Below, piece by piece: positions 1 to 10,457 of a DNA stretch of 64,000 nt; within the stretch, counting starts at the first letter, position 1, and each line of letters opens with the position of its first letter. Both the position numbers and the translations under genes were made by a program. The stretch is from Lineus longissimus (taxonomy: Eukaryota > Nemertea > Pilidiophora > Heteronemertea > Lineidae): positions 4,282,501-4,346,500 of the forward strand of contig NC_088313.1 of NCBI RefSeq assembly GCF_910592395.1, written 5' to 3'. The notes beneath the pieces are model-generated. The model was not told the origin of the DNA, did not search any database, and saw nothing but the letters and a program-made list of their open reading frames with translations.

Positions 1-1432
1 TCTCAAGGTGATGAGTAGGTGTATCAAAAAATTTTTTTCACCATCCTTGTTAATCTTGAAGTTATAAGGCATAAAGGTGAAATTTTTCAAATTTGCTTTA
101 ACATACAGGGTGTCTCATGCATTGTGCTGCATCAGTCTATGCATGACTGTATGTCTAGAGGACGTTGATACTTGGACAGATGTATTCTACAAGTGACAAG
201 CTATTCAGAAATGTATAGGTTTGTGTGACAGAAAGGTACTGCCAAGTCTACATCCCTGTAACAGGGGTATGCATGAAATGACGTCGCGTCATTTTTGGAG
301 GCAGGTAGGCCTGGCCTCCTCACCGGCTAGTGAGACCATACGCCAACATACGAGTCCAAGCTGTGGGGCGAGGTTTGGCCTCTGCTAATTCCTTATCGTT
401 TAACTTCAACCACAACACCCCCGGGGTTTCGGATCAAATTTAGGAGTAGAATTCTTCTGGTTATCACAGAGAGGTTCTTTCAGGTGAAAATAGATATTTT
501 CCAACAAATCTATGACCAGACACACTTTGCATCACACCGGTGTAAAAGAAATGCAAGTCCCCCGGAATCTAAGTCCGGTCCTTTTGTTAAAGTGAATAGA
601 GTCGCCGAGTTCCTTTGTTGAAGTATAGTAGCTAACCCTAACTAAACCATTAGCCACATACGCTGACAATACACAGCTATTGTATGGGGTCCTGCATTCC
701 TAGGACGTCCATTCCTTTTACACCGGGAACACTTTCTTGCCAATTTTTGACCGTTTGCATGACCTGTCTGGTATCAAAGATGGCGCCACCTATTGGTTCC
801 CTATCACATTGAATCCGTCGAAAGTCACTGTGTCCTTCGCCCACAAAATATGTTGCAAACATTCTGATGAACTTTGAGCCTCATATGTTCACCGGCGTGG
901 ATTTGGGGATCCAATTAACCTGCTGAGCCGTGAAACGTGGTGGACGCGCGAAATTAAGACAAAATCGACCCAAAAAACATCAGACCCCCAAACCCTGAAA
1001 TTATCATGGTGATGACCTGTCAAAAATTCTATGGATTTTTGCTCTGGATAAGGTCTTTCTGTCCTGCAAATATTAGCTTCGAGTGAGATATTGGGAAAAA
1101 GTTATGGCAGTTGATGGCTTAAAATCTATTAGTGGTGTGTAGCCCTATGACACCTGTTGAAGAGGGTTAATAGTTCAAGCCTTTAAGCTATGTAAGTGAT
1201 TTGCGAATGGGACACATAATTACGAATGATTATTTTCACAGAACTTCGAAATCTGATACCGGTATCATAATTATATCCATAATTATATATGACTGTCATT
1301 AAGTTTATCGCAAAAATCAGCTGCCTCAGGAACTTAACGAAATTGTTCATATTCATGAGGCAAGCTCTTGCTGGTTATGAGGGTTATATTATTTCATCGC
1401 CCATTGGTGTCGTAGTTACCAACGTTTTCGAA
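1..1432. repeat. 5' flank of A1, duplicated upstream of A7
   Basis: This is non-coding flank. Much of it recurs at about 21834-23016 ahead of A7, including a block starting near 880 (matching 22440) that runs almost unbroken into the gene. It joins the family leader at the words cctatgacacctgttg near 1145. The leader then has the family's splice-like signals: gtaagt near 1194 and a pyrimidine-rich tract ending in cacag near 1240. The TATA module seen upstream of A3, B4, A5 and B8 is absent here, so A1 (already a pseudogene) has a replaced upstream region. No credible ORF was seen. Confidence 0.6.
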
Positions 1433-2412
1433 ATGTTTTCGACGATAGAGTTACCAGTGGCTAGAAGCAAAATCCAGGCGGTATCGCAGGCGCTCTGGTA
1501 CATTGTGCCACCATTCCTGTGTTCTGTTGGAAGCAACCTCAATATTTTGACAATAACTGTGTTGCTTGCCCGCCGAGTAGGGAAGGCTTCAACGCGGATT
1601 CTACTAATCAGCCTTGCACTTGTGGATACTGCTGTTCTCCTTGGAGTGTTCTTGCCAGGATGGTTCGAATTGAGTCTCGGAATGAGTCCCATTACCTTAG
1701 TCCAAGCAATTTGTCCCATTCACAAATTTACAGCATACTTCTTTCTTCACTGTGCGAGTTGGAGTGTCATGCTAATAACGGTCGAGAGGTTGATCTCCGT
1801 CATTTACCCATTTAAAGCAAAAATAATTTGCACAGCTAAGAACACGTCTTTAGTCATTGGAACAGTATTCCTGTTTCTGTTCGCCTTGAACACACATCTT
1901 CTTGTCTTCTGGAAACTGGAAAAAAAGGAGAGAAATGCGTAATAGCCACAGAGGCCTATGATGACTTTTTTCATTTCATATGGCATGTTATTGACCTACT
2001 TGTTAACAATGGCATTCCCTTCCTTGTGATAGTAGCTTGTAATGTTTCGATTTTGATTGCAGTAATTCGCAGGTACAGTCAACGGAGGGAACTTCAAAAC
2101 CCAGGCCATCGTGTGTCAGATCAGTCTGCTCGTATGACCAGTATGACCTACATGTTGACAACTGTCAGTGTGACCTTCATCGTATTAACTCTACCCATTT
2201 CAGTATTTTATATTGTTTCTTCCTACACAAATCTGTTGCCAGCGAATGATTTAACTTGGCTCATTCACGATATTCTCACGTTTTTGTCCTACAGTAATAA
2301 TGGTATCAATTTCCTCCTTTACTGCTTAAGTGGTAGCCAGTTCAGACGGGAGGTTTGTTTAATGTTTCGCTGCAGGAATCTCCGACTGGCGCGCCCTATT
2401 AATTCGAAGTGA
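1433..2412 (+). pseudogene. A1: class A GPCR pseudogene, type A, one-base frameshift
   Basis: This copy is nearly identical to intact A3 and aligns end to end at 980 nt against 981 nt. The only disabling change seen is one missing A in a homopolymer near 1920 (seven A's, against eight in A3). It falls in extracellular loop 2, just after TM4, and leads to a stop near 1942. The second half (TM5-TM7, ending at 2412) is open in the shifted frame. The ATG at 1433 is the family start. An in-frame ATG at 1289 would add 48 residues, but that extension is not conserved in types B and D. Because the lesion is one base in a homopolymer, a sequencing error or a polymorphism is possible. Confidence 0.8.
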
Positions 2413-2427
2413 GATATTTTCGTTTTT

Positions 2428-2548
2428 ACACAATTTGTTTTGCCAGAAATGCTTGTCTCATCTACAGTATTATGTATTTTACGTTGCTTTGATCTCCTAC
2501 GGCGTTTATAGCATGTACTATTTGAGTGGTAGCCGATCGAACGGGAGG
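2428..2548 (+). pseudogene. Relic TM7 fragment behind A1
   Basis: The stretch starting tacacaatttgttttgccag matches the coding words for the TM6-TM7 loop (tacacaaatctgttgccag). It is followed by ctcatctac, and then by agtggtagccgatcgaacgg, which parallels the coding agtggtagccagttcagacgg at the TM7/helix 8 boundary. It starts about 15 bp after the gene's own stop and is not translatable. I read it as the decayed end of an older receptor copy. Confidence 0.6.
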
Positions 2549-4470
2549 TGGGGTTGTTGTAAATTGTACTAAAGTTTATGACTTGTTTTCCTTTGCAAAC
2601 TTAGCACATTAAGTACAACGATACGGGGCAAGTCCGGATTCCTGATATTGTGAGACATATATCAAACCAAAAATACAGCCTTGATGAAGGACCAATGGCA
2701 TGATCAAGGGCCTTATAACCAAGCTTCCCGCTGCCAAGTCATCTTCTATGCACTCTTTACAGTAGAAGTTTCCGTCATCTAATTATACACAAAAATGGAA
2801 TCGAAGAAATGACTGGGTGTAATATCGCTCGGGTGCACGCTGCCGGTTTGCCAGAAAGGTTTCCCGCGCCAGAGGTTGTGCGTGCCAAAAATTAACGAAT
2901 GTCGCGGGTTTCTACACAAAAGTTGAAACAAAACAGAAAAAACGTTAAACACTACCAAAACAATGTTAACCAGTGAACTAGGCGTTGAACACATTCAGGA
3001 AGGGACTATGTATTAATTTCTTCAAGCCAGCAGTTGACATGGTGTTTGGAGATATTTTAGAAATTGTCTCCCTGGAAGAAGAGTCCGGTCCTAATTTGTG
3101 TTCTGTCGGATTATGGTCTAGCGAACAACTCTCAATTTCTCATTGAGGGAAGGCGCATACATTGTAATAAGAGTCTTTCTTTCCCCGGATTTTCTATCCT
3201 TGGGCATTTAAAATTTCTACACCGGCAACATAAATCACCCTGACAAACAACTGTTCGCCATATCGGCTACAAGGTACATAATTAGGGTACTCAATTAATA
3301 CATATACATCCTTTGAAGACGACCAGTTGATCAACTAAGGCCTTAGTGATTTAATTTCTAGTTCATCAACTTAGACAGTGATGAAGTCTGCTTAAAAGGA
3401 GGAGCAGTATGCTTTTACAAAAGTTCAGGCGACGCTCTAGCTGTCTACATGTAGATTGGTTTCCACAATCCGGTAATGATAAAATAATGATATTTGCCAA
3501 TCTGCAAGCATGCCTTCTCCAGGCCGTTGGTTAGTGCGCTCAGTCTTACAGTGTCCTGCTCTAAGTCTACATGTACCTAGTTGATGAATTCTTTCCACGT
3601 TGGCGCCCATCCTAAAGCTGACTTTCATATTATGGTTAAAGCAATTAGAATCGTCAGTATTAGGATGATAACAACGATGATGGAACAGCGACATCTACAA
3701 GCAATTTCAATATTTATAAGACGTTGACCTCTAATGGTGATTTTGATGAAAGGTTTAACCATTTCTGGTAGTTAGCGAGATGACCTCGGAAACAGGGATG
3801 ACATTTTCTAAGAAAGTATACCTCGATCAGACACGTCAGAGCTCAGCCGACTCCAGGGTGAGAAAAGTTAACGCAAGTTAGTGAGCCTTCAACTTCATCT
3901 TGGTTATATATAGTTGATGAAAATACATTCAATTACAAATGGGATTTTTTTGTAATTTGCCAGACCTCCCCTCGTGACACGACAACTCTGATTGAGATTG
4001 ACAGACAGCTTTCTGGCTTGATGAGGACTTCTGCAGGAAACAATGTGACAGTATATGTTCTGTAAGAGATGAATACTAAAAGACCTACTTTATCACGTAA
4101 TGTTCTTGGAAGTTGTTGTCTTTGAACAGAGGAAGACGCTCCGAGATATAACAGAATTTGGAAAATGAAGTCGAGGGAACGCTCATTGTATTCGCCTATG
4201 ACACATGTTGCAGAGGGTTAATAGTTCAAGCCTTTAAGCTATATAATATATATATTAAGCATATTTACGAATGATTGTTTTCACAGCACTTCAAAATCTG
4301 ATACCGTTATCATAATTATACCTTTTTATGACTGTTATCAGGTTTATCGCAAAAATCAGCTGCCTCTGGAACTTAATGAAATTTTTCATATTCATGAGGC
4401 AAGCTCTTGCTGGTTATGAGGGATATATTATTTCATCGCCCATCGGTATCGCAGTTTCCAACATTTTCGA
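2549..4470. repeat. A-to-B intergenic spacer, unit 1
   Basis: Non-coding spacer, matched almost base for base by 10458-12381 and partly by 25573-27684. It contains the 3' flank of the A type and then the upstream module of the B type: a TATA element at 3905, a conserved leader, and a splice-acceptor-like cacag near 4288. The short ORFs seen on either strand are broken between copies, so I do not call them genes. Confidence 0.65.
3905..3913 (+). promoter_or_regulatory. TATA-like element upstream of B2
   Basis: TATATATAG lies 566 bp before the B2 start. The same element stands 566-572 bp before the starts of A3, B4, A5 and B8, and there is a related one upstream of X11. The constant distance between copies follows partly from duplication, so it is a candidate core promoter and not proof of one. 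Confidence 0.45.
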
Positions 4471-5450
4471 ATGTTTTCGACGGCAGAGTTACCAGTGGCT
4501 AGCAGCGAAATCCGGGCGATCTCGCAATTGATCTGGTTCTGTGTTCCACCCATCATTTGTTCTGTAGAAGTGGCCTCAATATTTTGACAATAATTGTGCT
4601 GGTTGCCCGACGATTTGGGAAGGCTTCAACACGAATCCTACTAATCAGCCTTGCACTTGCGGACACTGCTGTTCTCCTCGGAGTGTTGCTGCCAGAATGG
4701 TTCGAATCGATCCCCGGAATACCTTCCATTTTCTTTATCCCAGCAGTGTGTCCCATTCACAGATTTAACGCATACTTTTTTCCTTACTGTGCTAAGTGGA
4801 ATGTCATGCTTGTAACGATCGAGAGGTGGATATCCGTTATATACCCATTTAAAGCAAAGATAATTTGTACAAATAAGAACACGTCTATAGTCATTGGAAC
4901 AGTATTCCTGTTTCTGTTTGCCTTTAACACACATTTTCTTGTCTTCTGGAAACAAAATGAAGCAAGAGACGATTGCGTAATCGCTACAGAGGCTTATGAT
5001 GACTTTTTTCACTTCATATTTCAGGTTCTTGAACTATTTGTTCCCAATGGCATTCCTCTCTATGTGATAGTAGCTTGTAATGTCTCGATTATGATAGCAG
5101 TAATTCGGGGGTATAAACAACGGAGGCAACTTCAAAATCCGGGGCATAGTGCGTCAGATCAGTCGGCTCGAATGAGCAGCATGACCTACATGTTGACAAC
5201 TGTCAGTGTGACCTTTATCGTATTAACTCTCCCTCTTTTAATATTTTTCGTCGTTTCTACCTACACAAATCTGTTGCCGAGGAACGATTTGAATTGGCTC
5301 ATTTACGCTGCACTCTCGTTTTTATCCTACAGCAATCATGGTATCAATTTCCTCCTTTACTGCTTAAGTGGTAGCCAGTTTAGACGGGAGGTTTGTTTAA
5401 TGTTTCACTGCAGGAATCTCTGAGTAGCGCGCCCTATAAATCTGAAGTAA
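4471..5450 (+). pseudogene. B2: class A GPCR pseudogene, type B, frameshift and early stop
   Basis: This copy aligns to intact B4 and B8 over the full coding length (980 against 981 nt). A one-base deletion near 4565, in TM1 just before the S-G-L-N-I-L motif, shifts the frame. A second lesion changes the Gly codon near 5421 to TGA and would remove the last nine residues. The frame from 4557 to 5423 is otherwise open through TM7, and the ATG at 4471 is the conserved start. Two independent lesions make this a likely true pseudogene. Confidence 0.85.
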
Positions 5451-6430
5451 GATTCTTCTTCCACTTTCTGATTTTTGAGATGCACGCTAGACAGTCAGTC
5501 GGTTTTGGTAGCAAAGTCGACAAGAGAGTTCCACCACGACAGAGCCCCAGCTTTGTGGTCAGAGTGGTGTCCTTTGGCCAGTATTCCTCTCTGTTCTTCA
5601 CACGGCATCGGGTCTGAAAGCACGAGTTGGAAATTTGGTGTCCAATTCGACATTTTAAGCGAGCAGATTCTCGTAAGCTGTTTTCTGCGTCGGCAGTGCC
5701 CTGTATGTGCTTGGACAGTGGATCGTCACCTGTCGTGCTTCTTGCCTGTCTTGATAATGTTGTTGTCTGTCTTGGGGTTGTACAAATATAACAATAGTTT
5801 TGTTCTCTTTTATTTTGTTAGCTTCAGTTATGCTCATAAAATTAATTATTTCACTCTTTTTTCCTTTATTGTCGATAAAGACATCGATTTCCTCAAGTAT
5901 ATGTACACATTGTACTACTGTTAGTTCGCGGTTATTATCAAAATGTTTTTACATCATAAAGGGACCAATGACAATGAAAAGCATTATTCACCCCCAGTTT
6001 GAGCTCATACGCCAACATACGAGTCCAAGCTGTGGGGCGAGGTTTGGCCTATATCTGCTAATTCCTTATCGTTTAACTTCAAGTCACAACACCCCTGGGG
6101 TTTTTCAATCAAATTTAGGAGTAGAATTCTTCTGGTAATCACAGGGCGGTTCATTTAGGTGAAAATGAATATTTTTGAACGAATCTATGACCAGACACAC
6201 TTTGTATTACACTGGGAACACTGTCTTTCTTGCCCATTTTTGACCGTTTCCATGACCTATCTGGCATCAAAGATGACGCCACCTATTGGTTCCCTATCAC
6301 ATGGAATCTGTAGAAAGTCACTGGGTCTTTCGCCCACACAATATGTGGCATACCGTCCATCTGCTGGGCGGGGCTGGCAAAAGTTTCCTGTAGTTTAATT
6401 TCAGGTCAAACTTGAGAAATGAAAGCCTAC
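5451..6430. repeat. B-type 3' flanking module
   Basis: This conserved non-coding block follows B2 and recurs after B4 (from 13363), near 18560-19650, after B6 (20922-21480), after B8 (28666), after X11 (45033) and after B12 (47444). Landmarks are ccaccacgacagagccccag, the word tggacagtggatcgtcacct, and a degraded TM7-like segment at 5822-5910. Open frames across it differ between copies, so I read it as flank, not exon. Confidence 0.65.
5822..5910 (+). pseudogene. Relic TM7 fragment behind B2
   Basis: Within the B 3' module, the words tatgctcat...cactctttttt...gacatcgatttcctcaagta parallel the coding ctcatttac...ctctcgtttttatcc...ggtatcaatttcctccttta of TM7. It is more decayed than the copy at 29071, and it supports an ancient partial receptor copy downstream of type B genes. 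Confidence 0.45.
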
Positions 6431-6861
6431 ATCCGTGCTGCAACAAACTACATGTATATGTTTTCAAAATTGGTCCAAAGTGGGCCCGATGTGTGTAAAA
6501 ATCACCTGTTCATATATTAGTGGAATAATATTTAAACAATTCATAAGGCAACGGCTATGTGATAGCCAGGGTAATATTATTTTAAAATCATATCAGAAAA
6601 CATTTCTCGGAGCTGTGTGGTATTAAAGGCGGCGCTTCCGATTATGGTGCATCGAATAAAATCCATCGAAGGCGCTGTAAACGTCTCCCCTCAGTCTCTA
6701 AAAATGAAACAAAATGTATAGGTTGTAGCTATTTTGGCCAAAGATTTCATCTCGGAAAGAATCCAGAATACGTGGAGGCGAGAATCTTCACCGTGACGTC
6801 ACTGTGAAAACCTCACCTCAACGACTGTAGTGCCGTTTAATACGCGAGACCAAACCGATCT

Positions 6862-6881
6862 AGATCGATCCGGATCGATCT
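6862..6881. repeat. 20-bp perfect palindrome
   Basis: agatcgatccggatcgatct is its own reverse complement. Copies with one mismatch (ending cggtct) occur near 14400 and 45962 in the same surrounding context. It could be a protein-binding site or a remnant of a repeat end; nothing else identifies it. Confidence 0.6.
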
Positions 6882-7239
6882 CCTGTCTAAACAACGCGCA
6901 CCAATATGATCTGGTAGTCTAATGGACGTACTTGATCAGGCAATGTTCTCGGAAGGTGTCGTCTTTGAATAAAGAAAAACCACACTCCTCGAAGTAACTG
7001 AATTGGGACATGATGTCTAGGGAACGCGTATCGGATTCCCCATAAACACCGGTTGTGGAGGGTTAATATTTCAAGCCTCAAGCCTCAAGTGGTGTAAATC
7101 TGTTACCAGAGCGCTTGGTTCATGTACGGTATTACTTATACCCTTTTTTACACAATGAAAGGTTCGTCGTTGTAGACTTGGTAATACCAACAACTATTAA
7201 TGTGTAAAAGAGCAGGTTGAAAAGAGAGTATATGTAACT

Positions 7240-7313
7240 TGCTCTACTCTCCGGCGATAATAACATCGATTTCTACATGTGCTGTTTGAGTGCTAGCCGA
7301 TCGAATGGAGGAG
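7240..7313 (+). pseudogene. Relic TM7 fragment without an adjacent gene
   Basis: The words aacatcgatttctacatg...tgctgtttgagtgctagccgatcgaatgg parallel the coding tatcaatttcctccttta...ctgcttaagtggtagccagttcagacgg. It lies about 1.8 kb after B2 with no intact receptor directly before it, so it probably marks a lost gene. Confidence 0.45.
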
Positions 7314-8769
7314 GTGGGGTTGTTGTGTCTTGTACTAAGTTAATGACTTGTTTCCCGTACAAACTTGGCACATTAAGCACTTAACAACGGCACGGAGCAA
7401 CCACGAATTCCAGATATTGGGAGGCAAGTATCAAACCAACAATACATTCTTAACAAAGGACCAATGGCATTATTAAGGGCCTTATTACCAAGCTGTCCGC
7501 TGCCCAGTCACCTTCCATGCACTCCGCAGTAGTAGTTTCCGTCATCTATTTATACTAAAAATGATAAAGATCTGAGTGACTGTATTATCCGTTCGGGTGC
7601 ACTCTGCCGGCGCGCCGGAAAGGTTTCCCGCGCTAGAGGTTGTGCGTGATAAAAATAAACGAATGCCGCGGATTTCAACAAAAGAGTTGAAACAAAACAG
7701 GAAAAACGTCAAACACTACAAAAAAAGAAGTAAACTAATGAACCAGGCATTGAACTCATTCAGTTAAGGACTGGACAACGTCACAATTTGGCCGGGCGCA
7801 GCAGACACAGAAGATTTTCTGTAAATAAGCGACTGTTATTGCTGAAACAAAACCAGTTTGACAAGAATTGGTTCTTTTCAGCAGCAGCAGACACGCAATC
7901 GTTTTTCTTCCGATGTAGAAGTAGAATTTGACCACCTGGAAGGAGTGTCCGGTCCTAATTTGTATTCTTACGGATTATGGTCTCACTCACGAACCTCAAT
8001 TTCTCATTGAGTACTAAGGCGCGTACTTTGTAATAAGAGTCTTTCTTTCCCCGGATGTTCTATCCTTGGGCATTTCAAACTTCTACACCGGCAACAGAAA
8101 TCACCCTGACAACCGACTGTTCGCCATATCGGCTACAAGGTACATAATTAGGGTACCTAAGTAATACATGCACATCCTTTGAAGATGACCAGTTGATCAC
8201 CTAAGTCCTTAGTGAATTAATTTCTAGTTCATCAACTTAGACAGTGATGAAGTCTGCTGAAAAGGAGGAGTATGCTTTTATAAAAGTTCAGGCGACGCTC
8301 TAGCTGTCTACATGTAGATTGGTTTCCACAATCCGTTATGATAAATGATATTTGCCAATCTGCAAGCATGCCCTTCTCCAGGCCGTTGGTTGAAGCGCTT
8401 AGTCTTACAGAGTCCTGTTCTAAGTGTACAAGTACCTAGTTGATGAATTCTTTCCACGTTGGCGCTCATCCTAAGGCTGACTTTCATATTATGGTTAAAG
8501 CAATTAGAATCGTCAGTATTAGGATGATAACAACGATGATGGAACAGCGACATCGACATGCAATGTCAATATTCTTATAAAGTCGATGACATCTGATGGT
8601 GACTGATTTTGATGCAAGGTTAAAGCATTTTTGGTGTGTTAGGAGATGACCTCAGGAACAGGGATGACATTTCTAGGACATCATGCCTCGATCAGACATG
8701 TCAGAGATCAGCCGACTCCAGGGAGAGATGAGTTAACGTAAGTAAGTGAGCCTTCAACCTCATCTTGTC

Positions 8770-8778
8770 TATATATAG
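8770..8778 (+). promoter_or_regulatory. TATA-like element upstream of A3
   Basis: TATATATAG stands 571 bp before the A3 start. It sits in a block of strong similarity to the B4, A5 and B8 upstream regions and is followed by the shared words gatgaaaatacattcaattac. Confidence 0.45.
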
Positions 8779-9097
8779 TTGATGAAAATACATTCAATTA
8801 CAAACGGGGATTTTGTGTAATTAGCCAGACCTTCCCTCATGACACGACAACTCTGACAGAGATTGACAGCCAGCTTTCCGGTTTGATGGGGACTTTCCTA
8901 CAGGAAACAATGTGTCAGCCGAGTATATTCTTTACGAGACTTACTTTATCACGCAATGTTTTCATAAGTTGATATCTTCGATAAAGGAAGACGCTCCGAT
9001 ATGAAACTGAATTTGGAATATGACGTCGAGGGAACGCTCATTGCATTCGCCTGTGACACCTGCTGTAGAGGGTTACTAGTTCAAGCCTTTAAGCTAT

Positions 9098-9147
9098 GTA
9101 AGTGATTTGCGAATGGGAGACATAATTACGAATGATTGTTTTCACAG
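9098..9147 (+). other. Candidate 50-nt leader intron upstream of A3
   Basis: A consensus donor gtaagt at 9098 and a pyrimidine-rich acceptor (tgttttcacag) ending at 9147 frame 50 nt inside the conserved leader. The acceptor is kept in A1, B2, B4, A5, A7, B8, X11 and B12. The gtaagt donor is kept mainly in A types and is lost in B4 and B8 (gtagtg). A different donor further upstream (gtaagag) could pair with the same acceptor. RNA evidence would decide. Confidence 0.35.
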
Positions 9148-9340
9148 AACTTCGAAATCTGATACCGTTATCACAAGTTTATCTATAATCATATATATGA
9201 CTGTCATCAGGTTTATCGCAAAAATCAGCTGCCTCAGGAACTTAACGAAATTGTTCATATTCATGAGGCAAGCTCTTGCTGGTTATGAGGGTTTTATTAT
9301 TTCATCGCCCATTGGTGTCGCAGTTAGCAACGTTTTCGAA

Positions 9341-10321
9341 ATGTTTTCGACGACAGAGTTACCAGTGGCTAGCAGTAAAATCCAGGCGGTCTCGCAGGCG
9401 CTCTGGTACATTGTGCCACCCTTCCTGTGTTCTGTTGGAAGCAGCCTCAATATTTTGACAATAACTGTGTTGCTTGCCCGCCGAGTAGGGAAGGCTTCAA
9501 CGCGGATTCTACTAATCAGCCTTGCACTTGTGGATACTGCTGTACTCCTTGGAGTGTTCTTGCCAGGATGGTTCGAATTGAGTCTGGGAATGAGTCCTAT
9601 TACCTTAGTCCGAGCAATTTGTCCCATTCACAAATTTACAGCATACTTCTTTCTTCACTGTGCGAGTTGGAGTGTCCTGCTAATAACGGTCGAGAGGTTG
9701 ATTTCCGTCATTTACTCATTTAAAGCAAAAATAATTTGCACAGCTAAGAACACGTCTTTAGTCATTGGAACAGTATTCCTGTTTCTGTTCGCCTTGAACA
9801 CACATCTTCTTGTCTTCTGGAAACTGGAAAAAAAAGGAGAGAAATGCGTAATAGCCACAGAGGCCTATGATGACTTTTTTCATTTCATATGGCATGTTAT
9901 TGACCTACTTGTTAACAATGGCATTCCCTTCCTTGTTATGGTAGCTTGTAATGTTTCGATTTTGATTGCAGTAATTCGCGGGTACAGTCAACGAAGGGAA
10001 CTTCAAAACTCAGGCAATTGTGCGTCAGATCAGTCAGCTCGTATGACCAGTATGACCTACATGTTGACAACTGTCAGTGTGACCTTCATCGTATTAACTC
10101 TACCCTTTTCAGAATTTTATATTGTTTCTTCCTACACAAATCTGTTGCCAGCGAATGGTTTAACTTGGCTCATTCACGATATTCTCACGTTTTTGTCCTA
10201 CAGTAATAATGGTATCAATTTCCTCCTTTACTGCTTAAGTGGTAGCCAGTTCAGACGGGAGGTTTGTTTAATGTTTCGCTGCAGGAATCTCCGACTGGCG
10301 CGCCCTATCAATTCGAAGTGA
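9341..10321 (+). CDS. A3: rhodopsin-class peptide-receptor-like GPCR, type A (intact, 326 aa)
   Basis: A predicted plasma-membrane seven-helix receptor. Rough helices are TM1 22-46, TM2 54-75, TM3 94-123, TM4 138-159, TM5 190-213, TM6 238-262 and TM7 272-299. Class A landmarks are N37 (1.50), D65 (2.50), the Cys94/Cys169 pair, E118-R119-L120 in place of DRY, Pro255 in TM6 without the usual CWxP Trp, and N293-F-L-L-Y297 in place of NPxxY, then F-R-R in helix 8. The TM7 style resembles FMRFamide/neuropeptide-receptor-like GPCRs, but no ligand can be assigned. The start was chosen at 9341 because types B and D share this MFST start. An in-frame ATG at 9197 adds 48 residues that types B and D do not conserve. 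Oddity: ICL2 has Ser126 where the other intact copies have Pro. Single exon. Confidence 0.85.
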   Translation: MFSTTELPVASSKIQAVSQALWYIVPPFLCSVGSSLNILTITVLLARRVGKASTRILLISLALVDTAVLLGVFLPGWFELSLGMSPITLVRAICPIHKFTAYFFLHCASWSVLLITVERLISVIYSFKAKIICTAKNTSLVIGTVFLFLFALNTHLLVFWKLEKKGEKCVIATEAYDDFFHFIWHVIDLLVNNGIPFLVMVACNVSILIAVIRGYSQRRELQNSGNCASDQSARMTSMTYMLTTVSVTFIVLTLPFSEFYIVSSYTNLLPANGLTWLIHDILTFLSYSNNGINFLLYCLSGSQFRREVCLMFRCRNLRLARPINSK

Positions 10322-10336
10322 GATATTTTCGTTTTT

Positions 10337-10457
10337 ACACAATTTGTTTTGCCAGAAATGCTTGTCTCATCTACAGTATTATGTATTTTACGTTGCTTTG
10401 ATCTCCTACGGCGTTTATAGCATGTACTATTTGTGTGGTAGCCGATCGAACGGGAGG
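10337..10457 (+). pseudogene. Relic TM7 fragment behind A3
   Basis: Same structure as the relic behind A1, at an offset of 7909 bp: tacacaatttgttttgccag, ctcatctac, then gtggtagccgatcgaacggg. It is a non-translatable echo of the TM7 and helix 8 codons lying just past the gene's stop. Confidence 0.6.

Larger units (their letters stand above)
6431..9340. repeat. B-to-A spacer between units 1 and 2
   Basis: Non-coding. It includes a block also found near 19640-19958 and 45790-46150 (6620-6900), a perfect 20-bp palindrome at 6862-6881, and a TM7-like remnant near 7240-7313. From about 7370 it carries the same 3'-flank words as the A spacer, and from about 7900 the receptor upstream module, with a TATA element at 8770. 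No supported gene. Confidence 0.6.

Noticed and set aside
1289-1432. N-terminal 48-residue extension of the A receptors
   Set aside because: It is out of frame in type B, stopped in B4 and A5, and missing in type D; the MFST start is common to all.
1384-1719. Minus-strand open frames opposite TM1-TM3 of each receptor (also 4553, 9283, 12339, 17059, 19910, 24415, 27642, 31044, 46459, 49821)
   Set aside because: They mirror the conserved coding strand; their likeness to each other follows from receptor conservation, and they have no domain of their own.
3437-3694. 85-codon minus-strand frame in the upstream spacer, repeated at 8308, 11346 and 26649
   Set aside because: It recurs only because the spacer is duplicated; it lies in the receptor upstream module, is altered in the 8308 copy and is absent in other modules.
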